Shown: positions 43,675 through 55,448 of the stretch, one piece after another
Numbering within the stretch: position 1 is the stretch's first letter
How the letters are laid out: each line of letters starts with the position of its first letter
Assembly (NCBI GenBank): GCA_047967505.1
Contig: CM106540.1
Length of the DNA stretch: 64,000 bases
Origin: Dipteris shenzhenensis
Lineage: Eukaryota > Polypodiophyta > Polypodiopsida > Gleicheniales
Reading direction: 5' to 3' (one strand)
Position numbers and translations under genes: made by a program
Notes under the pieces: model-generated
Database searches by the model: none
The model's input: the letters and a program-made list of their open reading frames with translations, nothing else
What the model was told of the DNA's origin: nothing

Positions 43675-44160
43675 GCATAGGCATAAGCATAGGCATAGGC
43701 ATAGGCAAAGAGGGAAAGAAGAGGAAGAAGAGGAAGAGGAAGAGGAAGAAGAGGAAGAGGAATCTGAAGAAGAGGGAGAGAAGAAGGAAAAGAGAAGGGG
43801 GAGCAGAAGAGGAAGAAGAGGGAAAGGAAAGAGGGAAAGAAGAGGAGAGAAGAGGGAAAGGAAGAGGAAGAAGAGAGAAAGAGATAAAGAAGAGGAAAAA
43901 GAGAGGGGAAGAGAGGAGAAGAGAGAAGAGCATAAGAGAAGAGGAATCTCTTATGCTCATGCATGAGCATAAGTATTCTTATGCTCATGCTTATGTTTAT
44001 GCATGAGCATAAGAGAAGGGGGAAAGAGAAAAGAAGAGGAAGAGAAGAAGAGGAAGAGAGAAGGGGGAAATAGAGAAGAGCATAAGAGAAGAGGAATCTC
44101 TTATGCTCATGCATAAGCATAAGCATTCTTATGCTCATGCTTATGTTTATGAATGAGAAT
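43675..44160. repeat. Purine-rich and GCATAAGC-type repeats of CACTA copy 1
   Basis: A GAAGAGGAAGAG tract (43710-43940) is followed by two near-identical blocks of about 120 bases (43940-44035 and 44075-44150) built of CTTATGCTCATGCATGAGCATAAG palindromes. It is a shorter version of the array at 63100-64000. Confidence 0.75.
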
Positions 44161-44275
44161 CAACAATATTTGAAGCAAAAGCAAAAGCAATGAAAAAATA
44201 TACTTGATGATAAGAAGGTTCCTGATATGGTGTCGCCCTCTATCTTTCACTCTCCACTAGTTGATCACACCATCT

Positions 44276-46230
44276 TACACTCAGTATTTGCGTCCCCTTG
44301 GATTTAACAAACTAGCATATCATGCTTTTACATTCACACATGGAGAAATAAGGTGCTCAATCACATAAAGCAAACTTCTTTAGCTATAGGACTCCACAAA
44401 AATTTAGATGAAGAGGAGACCCAACACCCAGCAATCATATCCACAAAAACCAAGAGTGCAGGATCGTTGTTGTAAGTGTAGTCAATCTTTAGGGATAAAG
44501 ATCTTATCTAATTGATGCCAAGTAGAGTCTCAATCTTGTCATTAAGAGTAAGGTAGCCCAATCTACACACTTTTGTAGTAGTAATAATTATATACGTTCA
44601 ACAAACCAGAATGTTGATTGAGAAAATCACTTGGACAAATGGTTATTGATCGTATGAAAGCAATTTTTGATTTCTATTAGGTCATCACTGAAAACAAGAT
44701 TAGCGCTTCAGCACTTGTGGTTTCTTTTTGCTTTTGCAAAAGTAAAAGCCAATGATGCTTCACATATATTAAGCTAGATTTTATTTAGTGCATCGTTTAC
44801 TGACCAGCTTCTTATTTAGTTCATCACTTACCGAGTCTTTGTGTAAGTGGTTTGCTACTCAAAATTCCTAGAGCATCCTTCAACCAAAGAGCTCTATCAA
44901 TATCTATACTCGGGTGCCTCATAGAACTTGATTGTTTTTCACTAATCACTATGACATACATCTATGTGTTGGAGCTTTTCTTTTCCTGTTGGTATAGAGA
45001 TAAACCAACTTTCTTTAATGTTGTACATGATTGGGAACCATGATATCATCGTAGTTTAGTACAATGCTTTGTTCTTGATATTCCACTTGAAAGGTTAGTT
45101 ATTTGTATTTCACTACATTCACATGCTTGATGCTTTATTCACAATGATAATACATGTATTATTATGTTTTGCCAAACAAGTTTAGTTGCAGCTTCAAGTT
45201 TCCATGAATCTTAATTAAAGAGACTTGCCAAATATTCTATATCAAGCTTTACTTTTAGCATGAGCTGATTGATTCAAAGAAGCTTCCAAAATATTTTGTA
45301 TTGTTTTAAAGGCTAGATTTTCTTTGATTATCTTATCATTTACTTTTGATCTCCTAAATGTTTTATGTTATTTTTAAGGTGAAAGTTACTTTCCTAAGTA
45401 GGTTCTCTTTCATCTTTTGTGAATCAAGTATGCCTATAGGCCATCCATTGTATTTGATCTGGAGTAGGGTAAAGATCATGTAGGTGTGCTTGATATGGAA
45501 AAGAAAATGTCGATCTAATGTTTCTTTCTCTCTTATAAGATAACATCTTTCTTGACTTGCTCATCATGTATTCAACACTAGCTTCACTTTCATAAGCTAG
45601 TCTATCTTATGGAAGAAAAGGACTTGCCAAATGTTTAACATTGTTAACATGCTAACATGTTTTCTTTCAATGTTTCTTTTCAATTTAGCTTTGATATCAT
45701 TACGTCTTGGATGCGTTACTTCACATATGCAAAGGTGCTTCTCACATGTTTTCTTATCATTTTCAAGGCACTTGTTTATTTCTAGGGTGAGCTCATATGT
45801 TCTCTTTCATCACACTCAGTTGTGTCTCTGAGTACATGTAGGTTTGCACAGGTGCCTAGATACAATCCAATGGACTAAATGCACATTCGATACAGGATGA
45901 GTACATCTACTTTGTTTTGCATACTCATCTATATTTATGATTGCATGCCAGGTCTTGATAGACTAGCGGTTTGTTCCTTCTTTGTCGATTAACTTATTGA
46001 TGACTTATGGTATGTATTTACTTATTGGTTCACCTTATATCTTGAAGCAAGGCATACTTTTATTTCATCCTTTATCTGGTGAGGTATACTTACATGTCTT
46101 TCAGGATGAACACATATGGCTGACTTATTGAGTACTCGTTTGGCCGTGGCACCTATGGATTACTTATTGCATACTTGTTTGAATGTGGCAAGGTTCAACA
46201 TCTTTCAGGTGACAATATTTATGAATACAT
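44276..46230. repeat. Left arm of a large inverted repeat
   Basis: The sequence matches the reverse complement of 58767-60701 over about 1.95 kb, at roughly 88-90% identity by eye. The match begins at (T)TRCACTCAGTATTTG and ends at GACAATATTTATGAA. Frames seen in it match frames in the other arm but show no recognised domain, so I call no gene. Confidence 0.88.
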
Positions 46231-46500
46231 ATGTCTAATTGCTTGAGTACTCATTTGTATGTGGCATATCGCTAAATACTTGAGTACTTGTCTGGATGTG
46301 GTATATGGATTATTAATGACTCCTTGTTTGGATGTGACAAATATTTACTCGTCTTGATGTGGTACATGGATTATTACCTCATGTGGATGTGACACATATT
46401 TATATGGCTTTCACAATGGACACACATGGATTACTTATTGAGTACTCATTTGGACATGGTCATATTGTGTACTCATTTGGACGTGTCAAGGTTCAACGTC
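46090..46500. repeat. Degenerate repeats of GGATGTGGYACATRTGGATTACTTATTGAGTACTCRTTTG type
   Basis: A unit of about 45-60 bases recurs five or six times from the inner end of the left arm into the chromodomain-element fragment. The right arm has only the first two units. No gene is seen. Confidence 0.6.
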
Positions 46501-46847
46501 TTTCACCTCGTTTCGCAAGACCTTTCAAAATATTAAAGCGAGTGGGAACATTGGCTTACTAACTTGAATTGCCTCAGAATATCAAAGTACATCCTGTTTT
46601 TCATGTGAGCTTACTGAAAAGTTATGTTGCTAATTCTTCTCATATTTTGTAGGACACATCTAGAATTCAAGAAGATGGAACGTTGAAGGTTGTGAACCCC
46701 AACTTACTTTGGATAGACAAACTAAGCAACTTAGAAACAGAACAATAGTAGAAGTTTTGGTAAAATGGGATGTATATCCTATAGAGGATGCTACTTGGGT
46801 AGATTTAGATTCACTTATTTCTGAGTTTCCTTCTTTTAAACTCTAAG
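46485..46847 (+). pseudogene. Chromovirus integrase C-terminus and chromodomain
   Basis: The fragment contains 'RFARPFKILKRVGTLAY', then in the same region 'LELPQNIKVHPVFHVSLLKSY', the conserved end of plant chromovirus integrases. It continues with 'EVLVKWDVYPIEDATWV', a chromodomain with its aromatic cage residues partly visible, ending 'SEFPSFKL' and TAA 46845-46847. Several stops lie within. The rest of the element is absent to the left. It differs from A, B and C, which have no chromodomain. Confidence 0.85.
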
Positions 46848-46871
46848 GACAAAGTTTTTCAGAGAGGGCGT

Positions 46872-47735
46872 GATTGCGACGCTCCACATTTTTGTGTGAT
46901 GCTCCAAATTTTGTGTATACATTTCTTTTTTGTTTTAGTAGTAGTAGTTATTTGTGAAATTTATTTTCATTACAATTTTGTGTTTTGAAAATACTAATAA
47001 GTGATTTGAGATTTAACAAATCCAAGAAAAAAAAAATATATGCATGGGAGTTGTGACCGGAGTTTGTAGGTTTAAAGGAACGTCCAACTTTGCGGATTCT
47101 AAAGGAGAATTTGGAAAGGACTGATTGATTTAAAAAGAACTAAAGTTATTGCTAGAATGGTCTAGGAATGGAGATAATTGGTCGGTCGTGAAGGGCAAGA
47201 AAAGCAGGATAAAGTGGAAAAGCTAGTTAAAAGTGGGGAAAAGTAGGTCGCACCTTTCTTGGATAAAAATAACAATCACTATTTCAACCATAACTTTTGA
47301 TTTCAAACTCGGATTGAGGAGCTTTTTTTAATGTTGGAAAGGTGAGATTGCGATCTGCAACATTTTAGAAGAGGTTGAGATCCAATTATATGATCTATTA
47401 AGTCCAAAACTCAAAATACATAGAGGCAGCAAGGCAACATATTTCAAAAGCTCCGAGATTGAGTGTGAGAGTGAGATTCTTCTTTTGTCTATGATTGTAT
47501 CATCTTGAGTGAGAGTGAGATTCATTGAAACACCTTGGTGTGAGTGAGAGTGAGAGTGAGAGTGAGAATAGCTCGGGGGTGGTTGGGCGGTTCAATCTCT
47601 GTACATGGAGTATTGTGACTCCAAGATTGATTGTAAACGATTTTGATTCAATAGAAAGTCTTCTTCTATTGTATTTCAATTTTCTTCTTCTCTCTATAGA
47701 ATAAATCTTGATTTCAAGGTTTGGAGTGTCTCAGA
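46872..47735 (+). repeat. 3' LTR of the chromovirus fragment
   Basis: After AGAGAGGGCG (polypurine tract) the sequence starts TGATTGCGACGCTCC and runs about 860 bases to a point where Ty1/copia coding sequence begins. GAGTGAGAGTGAGAGTGAGAG (about 47535) and a poly(A)-like AATAAA (47700-47705) are inside. The right edge is not certain. Confidence 0.6.
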
Positions 47736-48849
47736 ACCCTCAACAGGGCATTTTACATTATTTCCAATCATCATGGTGATGGGTTCCTGTAGAGGCTGCA
47801 TGGAACTATATAGACCCTTCTTGCAGGTTGTGATGGGAGGCACCACTATCCAACACCCATGAATCAGTGGTTGAAGCTTCTTGAATTGAGGAACAATCTT
47901 CCTCAATGGCAAAAAATAGATCCATTTTTGCTTCCGCTGTGTTAGCTATCTCTTTCCCCTTATCTGTCTTCTTCAGGGTACCATTCTTTTCATCTACTTT
48001 CTTGCAATCTACAATCACATGGCCCTTCTTCTTGCAGTAGAAGCACCCTTCCTGAAACTTCTTCTTGCCACCCTTCTTCTTTTTGTCACCACTAGTAGAG
48101 GACTCACCTTTGGTGGAGGAACCACCTTTGCCTTTTGCAGTGGCAGAGAATGCAACATCCCCATTGCCACCTCCATCTCGAGGTTTAAGCCTCAATTCCT
48201 CCTCCATAAGTAAAGCAAAAAACTCCTCAAATGTCAATGGTTGGTGTCTCACCTAAGTGTTAAGTGTTGTTACCAGTCCATCAATACTTGGTGGACATAT
48301 CCGGAGACACCGTCGAGCTAGCTCTTTGCTAGTCTTTTGTATCCCAACACCAGCCATTTGGTCCTGCAAATTTTTGATTCATGTTATGCACGCCTCCGCG
48401 GTCTCTCCTTCATTAAACTTCTGAGCTACAAGCTGATTCTCCAGGTTTAGGATCCTTGTCTGATTCCGTGTCTCATACTAACTCTTCAATATGTTCCAGG
48501 ACACAAATGGCTTAAATGTATGCTGAATCAAGGTCAAAACACTATCAGTAGTACTTATAACTAGGGCACACAAAGCATCTGCGTTCCTACATTTCCAAGC
48601 TTGTAGAAGGTCGGCATTAGGAGGTATCATTCTCTGTGGATTTGCTGGGTTGGGGTTTTCTTATAGTTCTGGGTCAGTCACCAGTACTATCTCCAGAAGT
48701 TCATACGAATCTAGAATAGCAGTAATTTTAAACTTCCACAGAGTGTAGTTCATACCATCTAGCATTCCTTTAGTGAAGGCTAGTGGGCAAATCCTCAATG
48801 CCTGGATTGTTGGTGCAGCTACTGAACTCAAGCTGCTTCCTGATGCCAT
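47736..48849 (-). pseudogene. Ty1/copia gag and start of protease
   Basis: From ATG 48847-48849 ('MASGSSLSS') the minus strand gives a UBN2-type copia gag ('LDGMNYTLWKFKITAIL', 'WNILKS'), then a basic region, one CCHC knuckle ('CFYCKKKGHVIVDC', about 48045), and the protease start 'WVLDSGASHH' near 47835. It continues in a second frame to 'NNVKCPVEG' near 47738, where it stops at the chromovirus LTR. Stops occur near 48661, 48478, 48380 and 48255. RT and integrase are missing. Confidence 0.88.
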
Positions 48850-48902
48850 GACTCCATATGCTATTGAAGCCCTCACCTCTCTTCTACTCTTTGATCCTTA
48901 GA

Positions 48903-48921
48903 GCCGCCTGGGCTGATACCA
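48903..48921 (-). other. Primer binding site of the copia fragment (initiator tRNA-Met)
   Basis: The minus strand reads TGGTATCAGCCCAGGCGGC immediately after the LTR. TGGTATCAG is the usual site complementary to initiator tRNA-Met. Confidence 0.8.
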
Positions 48922-49497
48922 TGTTAAATTACACGGCGCACCGGAACAAAAACTGAACAAAGAATAGAGAGTACACAACAAACTAGAGATGAACAAAATT
49001 TTCCTTCAATACTAATGTAGTACAGATGATGGCTCTGTCCACCCGTGCGCTCCCACTGTGGAGCTTAGATGGCGATCTAGACATTCTTCTAGACATATAC
49101 TAGGTGAAGAGCTACTAGATGGAAGATCTGATCTGATGCAATGGACTGGGAGGTCACCTCTTTATAGATATGAGGACGGTAGTCGGATCAACATAGTCAG
49201 TGGATCCGACCGGTCAACCTAGTCGGTGGAATCGACTAGTCGTTCATGGAATATTTAGGGAATATTCCCTATTCCCCAGAACCTAGTGAGAGCAAGGGGC
49301 TCCCACACAATCAATACAATGTGCCTCGTTGTGCTACTAGCTTACCTACCTTGCCTAACCCATAGTCTAGACTCACATAGATCACCTTTCTACCATTGGA
49401 CCTCATCTGACATGCAAGTCATATGGGGGCCTTACAACTTGAGCACCTTGAACCACTGATGGTTACTAGGAGGGTGGGGCATTGAGCATATCTAACA
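48922..49497 (-). repeat. 5' LTR of the copia fragment (576 bp)
   Basis: On the plus strand it starts TGTTA and ends TAACA, giving 5-base inverted ends. It lies directly upstream of the primer binding site on the minus strand. No partner LTR is in the window, so the element is truncated. Confidence 0.75.
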
Positions 49498-52400
49498 TGG
49501 TAGCCATGGAGAATGCAGACACAAAGGTAGAGGTGGTGGTCTTGAAATTTCGTAGGGCTGATGAAGACAATCTAATTGGTCAGACTATGGAGGCAGTTGT
49601 CGACGGAGTGACTGTGGGTGGGGAGGTTGTGAAGGATTAAGAGGATGAGGTGATTGAAGTGGACCACTATCTGATGATGGCGAGATCGGGTATCGAGCCA
49701 TATGTGTCACTGAATGACTCGAGGTGGAATGAAAATCCCTCTCGAGTCATTTCTTTGGGAGAGTTGTACTTCAGAAAATTGTACAACATATTTCGGTCCT
49801 ATTGCTGGAGCTCTCGGAATTCTACCCAAGTCCATCGTCGTTCCATTAGCATGTACAAGGGCTGGCATGTACAAGGGCTGGATCCGAAGATGTGTGTGGG
49901 CACTGCGGTAGTATCACCAAAACTACTCCATTTGGCTATAGAACAATGTCGACATCATCACTCAAGCATCAGGGACAAGGTGGTATCCTCCTATTGTGCA
50001 CTTTGGATGTGCGCATCACCAGTCCTTGAAAGACTAGATGATGAATTGCATGAGGGGGCGCACCTCCAAGATGTCATAGAGGTGGAGGTGGGAGCCCTTG
50101 AGTTGGTGCTACCAATGGTGCATAAGTACACTATATGGTAGTTCTTGGAATGACTGCAAGTTGAGGAGACACTATACATTTTTGGCGAGGAGGGAGGAGC
50201 TTGTAGAGCCTTGTCATCTTTAATGGGCATGGGTTCCTCCTCCGATGTGCCTGTTGGCATTGCATCATTGGCCCTCCGGAAAAAATTGTCTACCTTGAGC
50301 AGTGTGTTGGGAGCCTCTTCAGGGAGGTCGACTGGAGCCGTAGATGAGATGGACGGGGAGGTCCCATGCTGTGCGGTAGTGGTGCTAGAGGCATCGGAAG
50401 AATATTTGGGAAGATTGCTATGAGGAATGGGAGGTGGAAGAGGTTGGATCAGGGCTTTGATAGGTGGGATAGGCAGGATCCAGAGGAGATGGTTGTGGGA
50501 TTTTGGCAGGAAGGGCAGTAGAATTAAATAATGAGATGGCTTCTTGGCCTTCCTCCTTGGCTACTTCCTTGTGATATGCTACATGTATTGTTTCAAAATT
50601 GATCACCAAGGACTCAAGTGAGCCTTGGAGAGCTTGTAGCACTCAGTTGAAGAGGATTATAATGTTGAGGGGGTTGTAGGTGGTGGGTTGGTAAGCTGCA
50701 AGATGCCCTTGAGATTGTATTGTGGAGAGTCGGTTGTAGGTCTGTAGCCAATTAATGACGGCTTGAAAACTTTTGGGGGTACAAACCCACGGGCTGAGTT
50801 CCTTGGGCTTTGCTAATTGCATCACATCATCGTCCACCGGATAACTAGTGAACTCCGTAATCATGCGGGACTAGGCTTGGAAATTGAGCAAAATCAGATG
50901 AACGGCGATAGTTAGGAGGTCAGAGGTGCGGAGAAGAGAGAGACTAGATGGTTGAGGATCTAAAGAAAAATAGGACATGGCAAGAATGGATGGCAGTGAT
51001 CGAGATTCTGGTAGAGAATTGTTTGGAGGGCATTAGGAGGGAGTGGGGCTATGAGATCTAGGTGGAATATAAGATTGTAAGCATGGAGTTCATCGAGGGC
51101 ATTACGAGGGAGTGGGGCTATGAGATCTAGGTGGAATATAAGATTGTGTGCATGGAGTTCATCAAAGTGCATTTGGACTGTCTTGGGGATAGTGCATGGT
51201 GCGAGTGTGTATGTGGCTAATTGTACAGAGACCTCCATGTACATCCAGAATTGTTTTTGCTCATGGTCTTCCAACCCTGAGTCTTTTGGGTGATCGGGGG
51301 TACACTACCACTCATTCTGCTCCTGTAGGGAAACCGTTAGTGCTCATTCCTATGCTAGTAGATCTTGTATTTTTTGGATTTGGTGGTTGTTCTCCTGAGT
51401 CCTAACATGCTGTACCTCTGTTTAGGCCTTTTTCTCTAATGTTGTATTGAGGCTGGTTGTTGGCCTAGTCCATGATTGTTTGTACCAAGGATTCGTTGGA
51501 GGAGAGCTCATCCTTGAGATTTGTGACTGCTAGCTCTAGCTCTTCAGACTTTGTTTGGTACTTCTCTGCTATCTAGGTCCGTTTGCCCAATGGCTTGGGC
51601 AGCGACCATCATGGTGTGGTTGTCGCACATAGAGAGCTATGCGTGGAGGAGGGTTGCTGAGAGTTGTGAGGCCTGTTCTTGCTTCCTTTGGAGAACTGTT
51701 TGTGCCGACCAATATTTGCACCACTTTGTGTTGGAGGGTCAATGATTCCTCAGTGAAATAGATTGAGACATAAACTCCCATGACACAAAGTGGGAGGGTC
51801 CTACTGTAGATGCGAGGGTCATGTACATCAAGAATGCATGGCAAGGTTTCAAAGGAAAAGGAGCTACCTCGACCTCCCTTCCATCAATGCACCCACACCC
51901 CCAAGCACAACCGCAACCACGAGCACCAATGCACCCACGTCCCTAATCACATGCCGTATTGCACCCACAAGCACACCACTACAACAATGCACCCATGCCC
52001 CAGTCACATACCGCATTGCACCCACAAGCACCACTGTAGCCATGCCACGCATATGCACCAGTGCATTGACCACAACATATCATTCTGCGTATCCCTTTTT
52101 CCCAAGTTCTTCCATACCTAGAAGAAGTTCCTCCTCCCAGTCCACATCTCCCACCACATGCACACCCACATTTTGCCACATATTTTACTTCTCCATTTGT
52201 GCCCCCTACCACACGTGCAGACTAGTTTCCATCTCCCGCATAGTCTCCTGCACCAAGAATGCACAATCTATCTACACAAGTAGATAGATTTCCATCTCCT
52301 TCATTCTCACCTGCACAAGCACCATCCGCATCACATGGCTTGCATGATCATGCATCAGTGGCAAGACCTATGCAGCCCATACTGCTTCAGCGATGAGACA
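49498..52400. other. Unassigned, decayed sequence
   Basis: I can support no gene in these 2.9 kb. Open stretches occur on both strands (for example 49650-50141 plus and 50960-51274 minus) but none has a recognisable domain and they overlap antisense to each other. A 69-bp tandem duplication (51026-51094 / 51095-51163) is clear. The stretch 51880-52080 is a CACCCACAAGCACCAC-type low-complexity region with a period of about 50 bases. Confidence 0.5.
51026..51163. repeat. 69-bp tandem duplication
   Basis: Two adjacent copies differ at a handful of bases. The length is a multiple of three, and in the minus-strand frame it duplicates 23 residues. Confidence 0.85.
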
Positions 52401-52408
52401 TTTGATTC

Positions 52409-52738
52409 ATGCCTAGTGCAGATGTGGGAACAAGCACACACAGAAGAGTCAACATGTGCAACCTTCTTGTCGCTCCATTTGATTCGCACAAGATTTATGC
52501 ATGTAAGGTGTTGAGGCTTTCTGTACCCGTTGATGCATTGAAGGCCAGAGCCTTGGAAGAAGCCAAGTGCTTGGGAGATGTCGTACATTCAAGCATCATC
52601 CGAGCAACAAGTCTAGTCCATGATGATAATCCAATGATACTATTTCTATTCTGGAATGGAAATCATTTGGAAAGACGGCTAACCTACCTGGACATGATGG
52701 AAAGAGACCATCTTTGCTATTTCATAGAGATCACATAG
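52409..52738 (+). CDS. Unrecognised open frame, 109 codons
   Basis: Open from ATG 52409 to TAG 52736-52738, with no domain I recognise. The sequence has ordinary amino-acid composition. It may be an exon of the gene that continues at 52863. Low confidence that it is expressed. Confidence 0.3.
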   Translation: MPSADVGTSTHRRVNMCNLLVAPFDSHKIYACKVLRLSVPVDALKARALEEAKCLGDVVHSSIIRATSLVHDDNPMILFLFWNGNHLERRLTYLDMMERDHLCYFIEIT

Positions 52739-52862
52739 ATATGCCTACTAGAGCCCATCAACATGTATTTTATATTTTAAGTGCACTAGTTTGCACTATT
52801 CATTACATGCACCAACACAATGTCCTGCATAATGATTTGCATGTGCAAATGCCCTTGAGGAA

Positions 52863-53309
52863 TTGCTTGGGGTGAATTGGGGAAGAAGGTCAGGTGAACA
52901 AAAGGGTGATCTGTTTCAATGCCATCTATGTAAGGACAATGTGGTTGTCAAGTACCACCTCCTACCAAATGTTATATTTTCTTTCCAATATAGGCGCTGG
53001 AAGAAAACAAGTGGCAATTCGCTCCCCCTTGACTCTAATGACAATGATAATATAGGGGTAGGTTTATGTATTGGTTTTCATTTAGGATATGTTAAGAATG
53101 TGACTGTCACATCACAATGGACTCTCAGGGACGTGCGGGAACACCTATTGGTCATGGAGGATGGAATGTCTGAGTGCTTTCAATTTACCTTAGATGGTAA
53201 AAAGGTAGGAAAGCATGCAGAGAAGCGCATGCATAGTGCCACTTTTATCCCTCCTGCAATATTGAAAATTGTAATGGAGCAATTGTGGATTTTGACATTT
53301 TCCAATTAA
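52863..53309 (+). CDS. Possible ubiquitin-like-fold protein fragment
   Basis: The frame is open from 52863 to TAA 53307-53309. A GT...AG pair (GTAAGGACAATG near 52929 to CCAATATAG near 52995) looks like a small intron, so the real exon probably starts near 52996. The C-terminal half ('QWTLRDVREHLL', 'FQFTLDGKKV', 'ATFIPPAILKIV') has the strand-helix-strand rhythm of a beta-grasp domain. Family and function are unproven. Confidence 0.35.
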   Translation: MLGVNWGRRSGEQKGDLFQCHLCKDNVVVKYHLLPNVIFSFQYRRWKKTSGNSLPLDSNDNDNIGVGLCIGFHLGYVKNVTVTSQWTLRDVREHLLVMEDGMSECFQFTLDGKKVGKHAEKRMHSATFIPPAILKIVMEQLWILTFSN

Positions 53310-53495
53310 TAGTGGTGCAATTAATTTTGATGTTTTGAATGGTTTTGTTTCATGTCAATGTCAAGTTTTTCCCAAAAAATTATAATTCATTTTATTATTT
53401 ATATTTAGAACATTTGGATATGTATAGGTTATAAAGTTACTTTAGTTTCAAAGTTTCACTATCATAGCCATAGTTCTCCTAGCTACCAAACTACC

Positions 53496-54567
53496 ATGGA
53501 TTCTACTAGGTTTGCCTTCCACGATTTCATCTCCTGTACTCCATTTGTTGATAGAGAGGAGTTATTTCCAGTCTTTGATGAGAGCATAGATGTCCTAGGC
53601 ACCTACTTGGGAGCCCAAGATGATTTTGAAGACCTCTTCAGGTACATGCAAGACCACATCGCAAGTTTTGCATAGCAACTTGATGAGTCTACAAAAAGAT
53701 GGGTCCCAATTGATTATTTGAAGTACTTGTTCAATCAAGAACCCAGGTTTGTGAAGCATTTAGATCTCTTTTGAGCCCAACTCACACCCCTAGGGTTTAG
53801 GGAGGTGGACATTGATGACCTCCTAGCATGCGGAGTCATCAGAAACACAGGAAATAGGTTCCTATCATGGGAAATGACCTTTATTTTCCTTCTTGAGGTG
53901 GGACAAATGGAAGAGGAGGCCTCAACCTCAAGCCGTGAGGCTGCCCCTACCCTTTTTGATCCTCTTATTTATGTAGATGAGCCCAACATCTACAATGAAG
54001 AGCCCATAGATAAAGAAGTCGAGGAGTGGGAAGTTGCATTGGCCCTGGAAGTGCTCCAGCGATCTCCTGATCCCCATTCTACTTCTCAAATTCCATCCAC
54101 CTCAGGCACCACCTTTGTTGACCCCATAATAGTGATATGGTTTCTTATTCCCCTTCCTGTCAATGGAGAACAATACCTCTTTCTCCATGACATCAAGGTT
54201 ATGTTTGGTCTCTGGGAGGATGAAGCTCAGTGGTGTCCTATGTGGATACGAGGTGTGCAAAACTTGGGTTTTTGGGAGCAGATGATTCAATAGAAGAGGT
54301 TCTTGCTTTAACACTGGCCAAAATCAAAGATGTAGAGACAATAATCTACTCCGACCTAACTGATGTTCCAGAAGAAGCCTCCACATGTCGCTCTTGATAG
54401 CAGGAGGCCTCTGGATCCATCCTCATTTTGACAAAGAGGAAGGGATTGAGCATGATGACTCCATAGTGTGGTAAGAAACTATGAGCTTTGAATTTCTTCT
54501 CTCTTGGTATAATTTTTCTTTATCGGAATTCTAATGTAATGTTGGACTATTGCAGGAGGCATTTGAG
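53496..54567 (+). pseudogene. Unrecognised intron-containing pseudogene
   Basis: From ATG 53496 ('MDSTRFAFHDFISC') the frame has stops near 53670 and 53773, then is open from 53805 to 54293. The tail changes frame and ends with a GT-AG intron (about 54470-54556, GTAAGAAACTA to CTATTGCAG) followed by a few codons and TAG. The composition is acidic (Glu/Asp) with a 'STSSREAAPT' linker. No domain is recognised. Confidence 0.4.
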
Positions 54568-55448
54568 GTAGAACTATTCTCATCTCGGCAATGCCTTGTT
54601 TGCAATAGCTTCAGCCGGCAGAGCACTCACTAGCACATTACCTTGGCCAAGCGAAAGGGCACTTTGGGGTTATCCACAAAAAGTTTTCTCCACATGGCAT
54701 TGATCACTTCCTGAAGTGTAAGGCCTTGTCACGAGTGATTGGTCATGCTCAAATCAATCACAATGCTAACAAGGTCATTTTGGTGAACCACATGGCTTCC
54801 CTCAATGGTTTTGGAACCAATTTTCAAGGTATGGCATTGATGACGGTAGCCATTTTGACCCCACGGAGGAGGGAGGGGTAGACAAATGATTGATTGGACT
54901 ATTTTGTCCCTCTTGGGAGACCTCTCTGCTTCCATGATTAGTTGTGTGGAAGGATTGAGAGGACCCCTCATCATGTTGGATCCTTCATTGTGCTGGGATT
55001 TCTTAGGTGCTATCTCTAGAATCCCCCATGAGAGTCGGATGGTGGGGACTCACCTTGCTGGGACTCTTGATGATGAGAACCACCTTCAGATCCCTACTGA
55101 TCATTGCCCTCTTGGCCACTAGGTTGCATCTACCAGTGGGTCTAGCAGCTTGTTTAACTCATCCCATAGAAATGAGGGATTTTAGGGCTTTGAAGTTCTT
55201 TATATAGTATTTTTTAAAGAACTGTAGGAATTTTCTTTTAAATTAGGGCTTTTTGAGTGCACCCACTCCCCCCCCCTTGTCTTTTGTAACCAGTTTCGTA
55301 ATACTTAATCTTCATCACCCTCCCTCCCAACCCATCACTCCTCCACGCTGCCATGTCGCACATGCAATTCTGCAATTTCCAAACAAATTTGTGAATTTTG
55401 GAATCTATAATTGACTCAAAATAGTGTTAACTTTATTCATCAAACAAT
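54568..55448. other. No gene seen
   Basis: About 880 bases with short overlapping frames on both strands, none with a recognisable domain. A run of nine C lies near 55268. Confidence 0.5.

Larger units (their letters stand above)
41648..44160 (-). mobile_element. CACTA copy 1: truncated, decayed
   Basis: Collinear with the left 3.2 kb of the CACTA element at 60702: palindromic subterminal repeats, hairpin, three-exon gene on the minus strand and an ATGAGCATAAG-rich purine region. The CACTA terminus and the first 130-150 bases are missing on the left, and no right terminus is present. The right edge is approximate. Between 44160 and 44275 there is about 115 bases of unassigned sequence. Confidence 0.8.

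Noticed and set aside
44852-45831. Small frames shared by both inverted-repeat arms as genes
   Set aside because: Sharing follows from the duplication. The predicted peptides are short, Phe/Leu/Ser-rich and have no recognised domain.
49991-51844. Minus-strand frames as one gene
   Set aside because: Open pieces lie in different frames, no domain is recognised, and one contains a simple 69-bp duplication. The evidence is too weak for a gene call.
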